Shown here: piece by piece, positions 26,342 through 35,261 of the stretch
Position numbering within the stretch: the stretch's first letter is position 1
How the letters are laid out: every line of letters begins with the position of its first letter
Assembly: GCA_035552155.1 (NCBI GenBank)
Contig: DASZLX010000028.1
Span: 253,122 to 317,121 of the forward strand
Length of the DNA stretch: 64,000 nt
Direction: 5' to 3'
DNA from: DASXHY01 sp035552155
Lineage (GTDB): Bacteria; Verrucomicrobiota; Verrucomicrobiia; Limisphaerales; DASXHY01
The notes under the pieces: model-generated
Seen by the model: only the letters and a program-made list of their open reading frames with translations
The model's database searches: none
What the model was told of the DNA's origin: nothing
Translations under genes and position numbers: made by a program

Positions 26342-28954
26342 TCACTCTCCGCCACTTACCCGCCACTCCAGAATTCCCGCCGAGAAATTCGGCTGCAGTT
26401 GCGCCTCAAGACGAAGCGCGGCGGCATGCACGCGCGCAAACTTAACCTCGTTCCATTTGTCCCGCGCCGTCCCCAAAGCATCCTGCGTTTCGACCGGCTT
26501 CCACTCGCCGCCGTCCTGGTATAAAACCTTCCACGATGCCGGGACCCGGCAATCTCCGTTGCCGGAGTCATCGTACCAATAAACGGACACCTCGGAAACG
26601 TCGCGCGGAGCGGCGAAATCATATTGCACCCATTCCGTGCCGCCGCGATGCGGCCACCAGGTAAACCTCGGAATTTCATGGTCGCTCGACTTGCTGGGCG
26701 CCAACCCGTCGCACAAGGCATCGAGCGAATCGCCTTCAAAAACGTGCGAAGCGCTCGCGTGGTAAAGCGGCGATTGCGGCGCCTTGGTTGCCGTCCAATG
26801 ATGCGCCGCGTCGCCGGTCCCGATCACCGGGAACGCGGAAATCCGCAGCCGCGTGGCGCCCATCGGCACGAGCGTCACGGTCTCGATCGGCTGATCGCTG
26901 GCCACCGGGCTTTCCTGCAGCGGCGCGCAAAGACCGTATTTATCGAGCGTCCACTGCGGGATGCGCCGGGCCGTTGCCAGCATTTCTATCGGCGCGCTGT
27001 CCGGTGTGAACGGAAAATCGTCGCGGGGCCACGGCAATTTTTTCACCACGAAAGCATCCTCCGCCGCTCCGCCATCGAGCACCAACCCGTAGTTCCAGGG
27101 CGTGGTGGGAAATATCTCAAAGGACGGCCATTGCGAGGCTTCCGCATTTTTTTGCCAGTGGGAATCGCCGATCGCGGTGCGCGTGCTGTCCTCGCGCCGG
27201 AAGCGTTCGCCGATTTTCAACGAAAACGTCAGCGGCCCGTAATTCACACTCACACTGTCGTGGTTGGCCGTCCAGCGCTGCACTGAGACCCGCATGGGAA
27301 GCGTCAGCGTGACGGTATCGCCGTCCTTCCATGCGCGTTCAATGCGTGCGTATTGGCCGCCCGCCGGAGTGGCGTCCGCCGATTTGCCGTTGATGAAAAT
27401 CGTCGCCGCCCGGCACCAGCCCGGAATGCGCAGGTAAAGCGGAAACGTCACCGGATGTTCCACGTGAATGCCGAACCGTAGTTCTTCCTCGAAGGGATAA
27501 TGCGTGTCTTCGGTGATGCGCACCGTCGTGCCGTCACCGGCCTGCGCCCGCACTTCGCTGGCGCTATAAAGCGCGGCGCAAAGGCCGTTGTCCGGTGTGG
27601 CAAGCCAGAGATGCGCGGCGAAGTACGGCCAGCCAAACGAATGATTGTGCTGGCAGCAACGCGCGCTGAACGGGTTCATCATCAGGAACGGTCCGGAGTT
27701 TTCGATGCCTGGTGAATGATTTTTGGAATCGCTGACCGCCATGTTGGGCGCGGTGAGATATCGCAACGCCCGCATATCCGGCGTGAGCGCGGCCGGATAA
27801 GTGTTGAAGGCCACGTCCTCACAGTTATCCGCCCAGGAAGGATCGCCGCTGATCTGCTCGAGCAATTCATCCGAAAACATCTGCTCGACCATGCCGCACG
27901 TTTCCACCGCCTGCCGCGGATCCACGTAGCCCGCGCGGCAATTCTCATCGCCGCCAAACATCCCGCCGGGCACCTGCCCGTAACGGCGGCGCACCTCCGC
28001 GAAGTCCGCGTAAGTGTCGCGCAGTTCGGAGGGATCGTCGGTTTGCAGGTAATGCGTCGCCGGCTCGCGGAAGGATTCGGCGATGTTCACGTTGTGCCAG
28101 TTCGGCAGGTTGCCGTTCATTTCCCAATTGGCGGTGCAGCGATGGATTTTGCTGGCGAGCTCAAGCAGGAACGGTTCGCCGGTGCGGTTATAAAGCCAGT
28201 AAACGCTGTACAAATTATCGCCGCCGCGCATTTTCTGCCAGTAGTGCGTCAGGAATTTTGCATCGGGAACCGATAATTGATATCTGAAATATTTCGTCAG
28301 CAATTCCGTCACGCGCGGGTCGTGCGTATGGTCGTAATACGTTTCGAGGCAATACATCATCAGCATGTTCGCCCAAAAATCGCGCGATCCGTCGTCGTCG
28401 AACCGCTGGTCCGGGCCGAAATCGCCATCGGCCCGCTGGCTGGCAATCGCGCCCTCGATCCACACCTTGCTTTCGGCAATCATTTTCGAGTCGTTGAGGA
28501 TATAGGCGAGCTCGATGTATCCCCGCAGCCAATACGGCACTTCCTCCCAGCCGAATTTGCCTTTGCCATCCTTGCTCAACCAGGCGTTGTCGTCCTTCTG
28601 CAACCACGCGCTGATTTCGCCGAGGTTGCCGGAAAGGCCGCTTCGCTGGCGATCCAGGTAAACGTGCAGCCATCCCTTCGGCTGCACCGCCCCCGGCGGC
28701 AGCGGAATCAGGTGGGCCGGCTGAAGCGGTGGCCGATTGCCGATATAGTAATGGTTCGTTTCGCTCGCGGGCGGGCGTTCCACCACCGTAATTTGTGCTT
28801 GAGCGGAAACCGCCCCGGCCCAAACCGCCGCGACCGCGATGCAAGGTTTCAAAAACCCTGCGACCGAGCGGAAACGACGCCAAAAACCTAAAAGGCCGCC
28901 GTAAGACGATTTCGGTTCATCGCTACCCCTTTGACGGAAATACTCTAGTTTCAT
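26342..28954 (-). CDS. Secreted GH127/DUF1680-family beta-L-arabinofuranosidase-like enzyme
   Basis: The start is taken at ATG 28954 (870 residues) because it overlaps the stop of the preceding gene (ATGA). A hydrophobic export segment lies at ~33-54 (LKPCIAVAAVWAGAVSAQAQ). The (alpha/alpha) barrel of GH127 spans ~70-560. The family's zinc-thiolate catalytic set is present: Glu351 and Cys353 in VETCGMVEQM, and Cys433-Cys434 in ARCCQHNHSFGWP. A beta domain with YLRIPGWCRAATIFING and a C-terminal discoidin-like domain (~720-865; FTWWPHRGGTEWVQYDF, EVSVYWYDDSG) follow. Known members release beta-L-arabinofuranose with cysteine as nucleophile; the family is broad, so the sugar is a prediction. 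It is about 30% longer than the minimal enzyme because of the last domain. Confidence 0.9.
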   Translation of the reverse strand: MKLEYFRQRGSDEPKSSYGGLLGFWRRFRSVAGFLKPCIAVAAVWAGAVSAQAQITVVERPPASETNHYYIGNRPPLQPAHLIPLPPGAVQPKGWLHVYLDRQRSGLSGNLGEISAWLQKDDNAWLSKDGKGKFGWEEVPYWLRGYIELAYILNDSKMIAESKVWIEGAIASQRADGDFGPDQRFDDDGSRDFWANMLMMYCLETYYDHTHDPRVTELLTKYFRYQLSVPDAKFLTHYWQKMRGGDNLYSVYWLYNRTGEPFLLELASKIHRCTANWEMNGNLPNWHNVNIAESFREPATHYLQTDDPSELRDTYADFAEVRRRYGQVPGGMFGGDENCRAGYVDPRQAVETCGMVEQMFSDELLEQISGDPSWADNCEDVAFNTYPAALTPDMRALRYLTAPNMAVSDSKNHSPGIENSGPFLMMNPFSARCCQHNHSFGWPYFAAHLWLATPDNGLCAALYSASEVRAQAGDGTTVRITEDTHYPFEEELRFGIHVEHPVTFPLYLRIPGWCRAATIFINGKSADATPAGGQYARIERAWKDGDTVTLTLPMRVSVQRWTANHDSVSVNYGPLTFSLKIGERFRREDSTRTAIGDSHWQKNAEASQWPSFEIFPTTPWNYGLVLDGGAAEDAFVVKKLPWPRDDFPFTPDSAPIEMLATARRIPQWTLDKYGLCAPLQESPVASDQPIETVTLVPMGATRLRISAFPVIGTGDAAHHWTATKAPQSPLYHASASHVFEGDSLDALCDGLAPSKSSDHEIPRFTWWPHRGGTEWVQYDFAAPRDVSEVSVYWYDDSGNGDCRVPASWKVLYQDGGEWKPVETQDALGTARDKWNEVKFARVHAAALRLEAQLQPNFSAGILEWRVSGGE

Positions 28955-31900
28955 GGACCAATAAGAACTCGATAGAAGCGCTGCGGATAATTTGTTGCCA
29001 TCGGATCCTGGAATTGGAAAGGAAGCGCCGGTGAATTGCTCGTGAGCAGCCAATTCCAGCTCGCAAAATTTGACGTCAAATTGGTCGTTGCGTACACGGA
29101 ATAATCGGGGCCGGTGTCGCCGCCGATTTCCATCTGAAACCCGCCCGTCGAAAACGAAGGTTGCGACACGAACGGCAGCGCCGGTTGCGAAACCGCGACC
29201 GTGAAAGTTTGCGTGGCGCTCATCGAGGGCGTCCCATTGTCGCTGACTCGCACCGAAATCGGGTAGGCCGCGCCGGATTGCGAAATGGCCGGGCGCCAGC
29301 TTATTGCTCCGCTGGTGGAATTGATGGACGCTCCCGCCGGCGCGCTGGGAAGATCGTAGGAAAGGGTCTGCGCCGGTGAATCAACATCGGTCGCGGCATT
29401 GCCCACCAACAGAGTCCGGCCGGCCAGGATGGAAGTATCGAAGATCGGCGACAATGCCGGCGCGTGATTCATCAGGGATGGCACGTCCGCAGCGCTGAAG
29501 ACACGATTGAAAATTTGCACGTCATCGATGGTGCCCGACAAAAATCCGCCGCTCACGCCGGTTTGAATGCTGCCGACGCGGAGGTTGGTCGGCGCGGTCT
29601 TGGAGCCGGTCGCCCCGGTGGCCGTCGCTTGCAGCGCGCCGTCCAGGTATAAATTCATCTGGCCGCTGGCCGAATCGCGCGTCGCTGTCACGTGATGCCA
29701 CGACCCGTCATTGATGGAACCGGTGGTGGTAATGGTCGTGTCCGGATTGCCAACGCCGAACGCGGCCTTGCTCCCGACGAGGGAAATCCCAAAATCATCC
29801 GCCACCCCCGGCATTTCACCATCCACCAGCCCTTTGCCGTTGTACCATTGGCCGCTTCCGCCGGTGGCCGCTGTTTTCACCCAAAACCCGATCGTGAAAT
29901 CATCGCTGATCACGCGCGGGATACTCACGTAGCTGCTGGTGCCGTTGAACTGCGCGGCGCTCGCGCCCAATTTTCCGGGGGGAAATGTCACCGTGCCCGA
30001 AATCGTCCCGTCGTTGCCATTGCCGCTGGCATCCTGAACATTGTTCTCGAACGGATACCAGGCAGTGGGAACTTCGGCCGTGGTGCTCGCGAACTCCGAC
30101 GCCGTCAAATTCGCAAAACTGGAAAGCGATTGATTGCCGTCCGTGCAATAATCGCGCACCCCGATCATGCCGCCCGCGAAAGTGCTGTCCTGCAAATCCA
30201 GGACGGGCTGGTTCATGTCATTGACAAAAATGCGAATTCGCGGGCCGAGCGTCTGGATCTTGAGATGATAAAACGTATTTGCCGCCAGAGTCATGGAAAC
30301 ATTCGTGATTCCGTGCCACGAGTTGCTGGCGTAACCGAATTCCAACTGGCCGATTTGAGGATTGATACCGGCGTAGTAGCCGCAGTAGGCATCGGCGCCG
30401 ATGTCCGGTTTGGTCACGCGAAAAATCAGTCCGGCATTTCCCACCGGCCCGACCGAGACGTCCCCCTCGTAGGTGAAATTCGTAAACGCGGTTTGCATGG
30501 CGAGCGCCTTGGCGCCGTTGGCCGAGGCCGGTTCGGTGCTCAACGCGCCGTTGCGCGCGGACCAGTTTCCGCCAAAAACCGTCCAGCGCGCTGCCCAATC
30601 GGCATCGAACGTTTCCGCAAATGAATTCGTCGCCGCCCGCGCGCCGAGCCAGGGAAACCAGCTCAAGCGCAAATGTTGCGAGCCGAACGGAACCAGCTTG
30701 ACCGCCTGGAGCGGATTGGCCGAAACCAGCGGGCTGGCCGGAGGTTCAAAGGCGTGCGTGCCCAGCCAGCCATTCGTCCAGCCCGAAACCGGCCGCGCAT
30801 TCGCCATCAGGCTGACCGACGGCTGTGCCGGGTCGAAAGGATTCGCCGGCGTGGTAAAATTTGTGATGGAGAAATAGGAGGCGGGATTGGCCGGGTCAAC
30901 CTGCAAGGCGTAAGCCCACGGCGTCGTCGGCCGCACTTCGAACTCGTCAAATCCCATTCCCAGCGGGTCGGGCGTGCGCACCGTCCAATTTTCCCCTATG
31001 GCCAGCGAGTAAACCAGCGGCCCACGATCAATCGCGACCGACTGGCTCGGACCCATTTGCGTCTGGATGTCCATGGGAAGATTGACCGTGACCAGATCGC
31101 CGTTCGTCCAGGTCCGGGAAATTCGGAAAAAGGAATCCGCGGTGACTCCCGGCTGCAATTGCCCGTTCACCGACACAGTGGCGTTGCTGCACCAACCCGG
31201 AACCCGCAGCACCAGCGGAAAACTCGCCGAACTGGCGATCGACACCCGCAGCCGCACTTGCTCTTCGAACGGATACGAAGTGTCCTCGGTAATCGCGACC
31301 TGCTGTCCGCCAACAATCGCATTCACCACCGTGGGTCCGTAAGCCAGGGCCGCCAGGCCGCCGTCCGGCGTGGCCGCCCACGAGTTTTGGACGTACTTCG
31401 GCCAGCCCATGTGGAAATTATAACGGCAGCAGGGAAATCCCGAATCCGGTCCCGGCAGCGTGCCGTTCGGATAATCCTGATTGAAACCGTGGCCGCCATA
31501 GATCGCGATAACATTGTTCGGCAGCGTGTAATACTGGATGGCCTTGATGTTGTTGGCCAGCGCCGCGGGCAGCGCGTTGAAGGAAATTTTTTCCAGACGA
31601 TCACCCAAACTGGCATCGCCCGTGATGCGAATGGAGGTTTCCAAACTCAACATCGACTCGACGACGGAACACAATTCGACGCCCTGGATGCTGGCGTTGC
31701 CCGCGAGAAATTCTGTGCCGCTGTTGATGCCGCACGACAGGTCGTGCTCGCTGTCCAGGTGTTCCAGGCCCTGCGAAAGCGCGTCTTCATCGGAGGGCTT
31801 GTGCGAGAGCTGATAGAACACCGCCGGAAATTTCAGCGCCTGCTCCACGTTCACATTATGTTTCGGCTGAAAATCCGTGCCGTAGAGCATGAAGTTGTTG

Positions 31901-34900
31901 CTCGATAAAATGCCCGGCCAATCGTAAGCCTGCTGGCGCAGCAGGTTCACCAGTGACAGAAGATTCGGGTCCCCGTTCCGGTTGTAGAGCCAGAGCGCGG
32001 TGTCCATCTCATCACCCGCCCGCGCCTTGCCCCAATCCTGCAACGGGCGCGACGGCAGGTTCGCCTGCATGTAACGAAAGTAATTGCTCAACACGTTCGG
32101 CACGCGCGCGTCGGCGGTGGCTTCGTAATAATCCCGCAGCGCGTAGGTCGCTATCATGCGCGGCCACCAATCGTTGTTGGACACCGGGCCGATGTAACCG
32201 TCCGGGCCTTGATTATTGAGCAGCCAATCCATCCACTTTTGCGCCTTCTGCTTGAGGCCGGCGTCATTGAGCGTGTAAGCCAGCGCCACCAGGCCCTTGA
32301 AGTAATAAGGGCTGCGCTCCCAATTATCTCCGGTGCCGCCGAGCCAGCCGCTGTTCGAGCCGAGGTCGTCGGCATAAATCGTTTCGGCATTGCCGGTGAG
32401 ACCGTCGCGCTGCAATTGGCATTGCGTCAACAACCAGCCCAGCGGACGCACACTGCCGAGCGGCAGCGCGGAAAACGGCGTGGCCACCAGCGGCAAACGA
32501 TTCGTCACGATCGCCGTCGGCGGCAGATTCGTCGGCGAGGGAACGCCCAGCGGACTCGTGTCCGCGAACAACACGCCCGTCGGCACCACTTCGCGCGCCT
32601 GGCTGGCGCTATCCCACTCGAGTTTCGCGCTAGCGAATCCACCGTTTTCGTAATACTCGACGCGGATGTCATAGCGCTGGCCGCCGGTGAGCGCCAGGCT
32701 GCCGCTGACTTCCGTGCCCGAATCATCCCGCCACTTGTCGATCAACAATTGGCCGTTCACCCAGAGCCGGCAGCCGTCGTCCGTGGTCAAATGAAACGTG
32801 TAAACTTCCGAATAGCGCGGCTGAATGAAACCAGTCCAGCGAATGGAAAATTGATTCGAGGAAACGCCAGCGGCGGGCGAGCTCAGACCCCAATTGAAAT
32901 TGATGAACGGATCGGTGCGTTCCAGTGCCAGGTTGCCGAGCACGGTGTCGCTGAAATACGCGCCGTGCAAACCCGTGCCGTTTTCGACCCAGGCCGGCGG
33001 CGGAGTCACTTGCGGCGGCGGCATTAAAACAGTCTCGTCGTCCAGGCCGACGTCAATGTATTGGCCGCCGGTGGTCTGATGACAATGCACGGCCAGTGTA
33101 TTATTTGCATTGAGCAGCAACGCTGCTTTCGCCGCATCGCTGAAAGGGAGATGTCCGTAGCTGCTGGTATATCCCGCCGCCGAAAGCGCCAGCACGCCGT
33201 TCAGGTAAACCTCCGCGTCCTCATCATGATGAATATTCCAGACGAGATTGCTGATTTGCTGCGTCGTGAGCGAACCCGGGTTGAAAGTGCGGCGCAGCCA
33301 GATGTCGGCCGTGTTCCAGGTCGTGCCGATGACCGCGCCCGGCGTGCCCGCCGTCCCAAAGCCGCCCCGACCGCTGCTCCAACCGCTGGCGGAAAAGTCC
33401 GTCGCATACCAATTCGCCGGCGGCGTGCTGGTGGTGTAGCTCCAAAGCTGGCCGCTGCTTTGAGAAGAAGGCACCACCGTGGTAAAACTATACTGGCCGG
33501 AGGGCGACGCGATGGCTGCGCGAGTGCGTGCGAGAATCGGCTTCGTGACCTTGCGGTCGTAAGTGAAAAAGCCGTTCAACTCCGTTTCCACATCCGTCAA
33601 TTCCGTGTAAACCGCCGCGCTTAATCCGTGGTTCGATACGAAATCCCGCAGTTGCGAGCAAAAGCCCTCGAACTTCGAAGTCATGTCCTCGCCGTTCGTG
33701 GCGGCCACGTACCCCCAACCGGGCGCCCAGGTATGATTGGTGATGCCGAGCCCCACCCCGCCGAACTCCCCGCACGCGATCACTTGATTCGTGCTGACCG
33801 GATATCCGGGACTCGGGTAACTATGCAGGTCGAGAATGTCCCCTGCCCCCACGTAATTACCGCCGCTCGCCTGGTTGACCAGGCGCGACGGGTCGAGCCC
33901 TTTGACTTCCTGGCAAAGCGCGGCCGTGTCGTGCTGCCCCTGGCCTTCATTGAAAATCACCCACATGATGATCGACGGATGGTTCCAGCGATTCTGCACC
34001 ATGTTAAAAAGTTCCGTTTGAAACTGGTTGGTCTCGATGACCTGCGGGTTGCCGGTGTAGGAATTCACGCTGGGCATGTCCTGCCAAACCAGCACGCCGA
34101 GTTTGTCCGCCCAATAATACCAGCGCGGACGCTCCACCTTGATGTGCTTGCGCACCATGTTCCAGCCGACCGCTTTTATTTTTTCAATGTCGCTCCGTAG
34201 CGCGTTATCGGTTGGCGCCGTGTAAATGCCGTCCGGCCAGAAGCCCTGGTCCAGCGGTCCGAACTGGAACACAAACTGATTGTTCAACAGCATTTTCACG
34301 AAACCGTTGTTCGTGCCCAGGCTGATTTTTCTCATGCCGAAATAACTCGTCACGGAATCCACTTTGGTCGCGGCGTTGGAAAGCGTCACGTCCAGGTCGT
34401 AGAGGAACGGATTCGTGGGCGTCCACAACGTCGGGTTCGGCACCGGCAATAACAGGCTCGCGCCAGGACTGCCCGAGGCCGTGGCCACAACCGTCGAGCC
34501 AATGCGGGCGACGGCATTGAGAGTAACGCCATTGGTGGGGCCGGAAATAGTGGCACTCACGGCAAGCCGCTGGTTGTCGATGTCCGGGACGAGCCTGAGA
34601 CTCGCGATGCTCGTGCCCGGAACGGGCTCCAGCCAGACCGGCTGCCAGATGCCGCTGCACGAGGTGTACATGATACCGCCGGGATAAAGCGTTTGTTTGC
34701 CGCGCGGCTGCCCGCCGCCATCGGTGGGATCATAAATGCGAACAATCAATTCCTGCGGACCGCTCCCGCTCAGATAAGAAGTGATGTCGTAAGTGGCCGG
34801 GTCATATCCTCCGTGGTGAACGCCCACGCTGACGCCGTTGATGAAAACCTCGGATTCCCAATCGATCGCGTCGAGGTGCAGGAGAATTTTTTGACCACTC

Positions 34901-35259
34901 CACGCCGGCGGCAGCGTAAACGTCCGCCGGTACCAGGCGCGGTCGTGATAAGCCTTGACCCCGGAGATGGCCGACTCCATCGGAAACGGCACCAGGATTT
35001 GCGAAGATAAGGTTTGATTGACCGGGACGGGATCGTTCGACGCGCCTGCCTGAAACTGCCAGATGCCATTCAGGTTGAGCCAGTTGGTCCGGACCATTTG
35101 CGGCCGCGGATATTCGGGCAGAGGGCTGTTGGTATCCACCTGCTGCGCGAAATCGGTCATCAACGGCGCCTGCTGCATCTGCCAGGCCCGCGCCGAACCC
35201 GCCCCGTAAGTCAAACCCATCAGCACCACGCCCGCGACAGTGTTGCTGATCGAGCGCAT
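28951..35259 (-). CDS. Giant multimodular GH2-PA14-GH127 enzyme (2,102 residues)
   Basis: The start is ATG 35259, two bases after the upstream stop, beginning a signal peptide (MRSISNTVAGVVLMGLTYGAG). Modules in order: GH2 (~30-595; acid/base Glu438 in FNEGQGQHD, nucleophile Glu498 in CGEFGGVG); accessory module (~602-740; WSYTTSTPPANW to GGQYIDVG); PA14 (~760-900; GLHGAYF, FHLTTDDGCRLWVNGQLL, IRVEYYENGG); GH127 (~915-1500; Glu1195 and Cys1197 in VELCSVVESML, Cys1277-Cys1278 in FPCCRYNFHMGWP); a LamG-like jelly roll (~1545-1725); a second LamG (~1732-1930); a cadherin-like Ig domain (~1935-2033); the terminal module (ending RFYRVLIGP). Both catalytic sets look intact, so it should act as two exo-enzymes on one chain, with PA14 and LamG parts for binding. 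It overlaps the stand-alone GH127 gene by 4 bases. Confidence 0.92.
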   Translation of the reverse strand: MRSISNTVAGVVLMGLTYGAGSARAWQMQQAPLMTDFAQQVDTNSPLPEYPRPQMVRTNWLNLNGIWQFQAGASNDPVPVNQTLSSQILVPFPMESAISGVKAYHDRAWYRRTFTLPPAWSGQKILLHLDAIDWESEVFINGVSVGVHHGGYDPATYDITSYLSGSGPQELIVRIYDPTDGGGQPRGKQTLYPGGIMYTSCSGIWQPVWLEPVPGTSIASLRLVPDIDNQRLAVSATISGPTNGVTLNAVARIGSTVVATASGSPGASLLLPVPNPTLWTPTNPFLYDLDVTLSNAATKVDSVTSYFGMRKISLGTNNGFVKMLLNNQFVFQFGPLDQGFWPDGIYTAPTDNALRSDIEKIKAVGWNMVRKHIKVERPRWYYWADKLGVLVWQDMPSVNSYTGNPQVIETNQFQTELFNMVQNRWNHPSIIMWVIFNEGQGQHDTAALCQEVKGLDPSRLVNQASGGNYVGAGDILDLHSYPSPGYPVSTNQVIACGEFGGVGLGITNHTWAPGWGYVAATNGEDMTSKFEGFCSQLRDFVSNHGLSAAVYTELTDVETELNGFFTYDRKVTKPILARTRAAIASPSGQYSFTTVVPSSQSSGQLWSYTTSTPPANWYATDFSASGWSSGRGGFGTAGTPGAVIGTTWNTADIWLRRTFNPGSLTTQQISNLVWNIHHDEDAEVYLNGVLALSAAGYTSSYGHLPFSDAAKAALLLNANNTLAVHCHQTTGGQYIDVGLDDETVLMPPPQVTPPPAWVENGTGLHGAYFSDTVLGNLALERTDPFINFNWGLSSPAAGVSSNQFSIRWTGFIQPRYSEVYTFHLTTDDGCRLWVNGQLLIDKWRDDSGTEVSGSLALTGGQRYDIRVEYYENGGFASAKLEWDSASQAREVVPTGVLFADTSPLGVPSPTNLPPTAIVTNRLPLVATPFSALPLGSVRPLGWLLTQCQLQRDGLTGNAETIYADDLGSNSGWLGGTGDNWERSPYYFKGLVALAYTLNDAGLKQKAQKWMDWLLNNQGPDGYIGPVSNNDWWPRMIATYALRDYYEATADARVPNVLSNYFRYMQANLPSRPLQDWGKARAGDEMDTALWLYNRNGDPNLLSLVNLLRQQAYDWPGILSSNNFMLYGTDFQPKHNVNVEQALKFPAVFYQLSHKPSDEDALSQGLEHLDSEHDLSCGINSGTEFLAGNASIQGVELCSVVESMLSLETSIRITGDASLGDRLEKISFNALPAALANNIKAIQYYTLPNNVIAIYGGHGFNQDYPNGTLPGPDSGFPCCRYNFHMGWPKYVQNSWAATPDGGLAALAYGPTVVNAIVGGQQVAITEDTSYPFEEQVRLRVSIASSASFPLVLRVPGWCSNATVSVNGQLQPGVTADSFFRISRTWTNGDLVTVNLPMDIQTQMGPSQSVAIDRGPLVYSLAIGENWTVRTPDPLGMGFDEFEVRPTTPWAYALQVDPANPASYFSITNFTTPANPFDPAQPSVSLMANARPVSGWTNGWLGTHAFEPPASPLVSANPLQAVKLVPFGSQHLRLSWFPWLGARAATNSFAETFDADWAARWTVFGGNWSARNGALSTEPASANGAKALAMQTAFTNFTYEGDVSVGPVGNAGLIFRVTKPDIGADAYCGYYAGINPQIGQLEFGYASNSWHGITNVSMTLAANTFYHLKIQTLGPRIRIFVNDMNQPVLDLQDSTFAGGMIGVRDYCTDGNQSLSSFANLTASEFASTTAEVPTAWYPFENNVQDASGNGNDGTISGTVTFPPGKLGASAAQFNGTSSYVSIPRVISDDFTIGFWVKTAATGGSGQWYNGKGLVDGEMPGVADDFGISLVGSKAAFGVGNPDTTITTTGSINDGSWHHVTATRDSASGQMNLYLDGALQATATGATGSKTAPTNLRVGSIQTGVSGGFLSGTIDDVQIFNRVFSAADVPSLMNHAPALSPIFDTSILAGRTLLVGNAATDVDSPAQTLSYDLPSAPAGASINSTSGAISWRPAISQSGAAYPISVRVSDNGTPSMSATQTFTVAVSQPALPFVSQPSFSTGGFQMEIGGDTGPDYSVYATTNLTSNFASWNWLLTSNSPALPFQFQDPMATNYPQRFYRVLIGP

Positions 35260-35261
35260 GA

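Noticed and set aside
24627..26582. A 651-codon plus-strand open frame opposite the TIM-barrel and GH127 genes
   Set aside because: It crosses two minus-strand genes and their intergenic gap and shows only Arg/Ala/Pro-rich shadow text.
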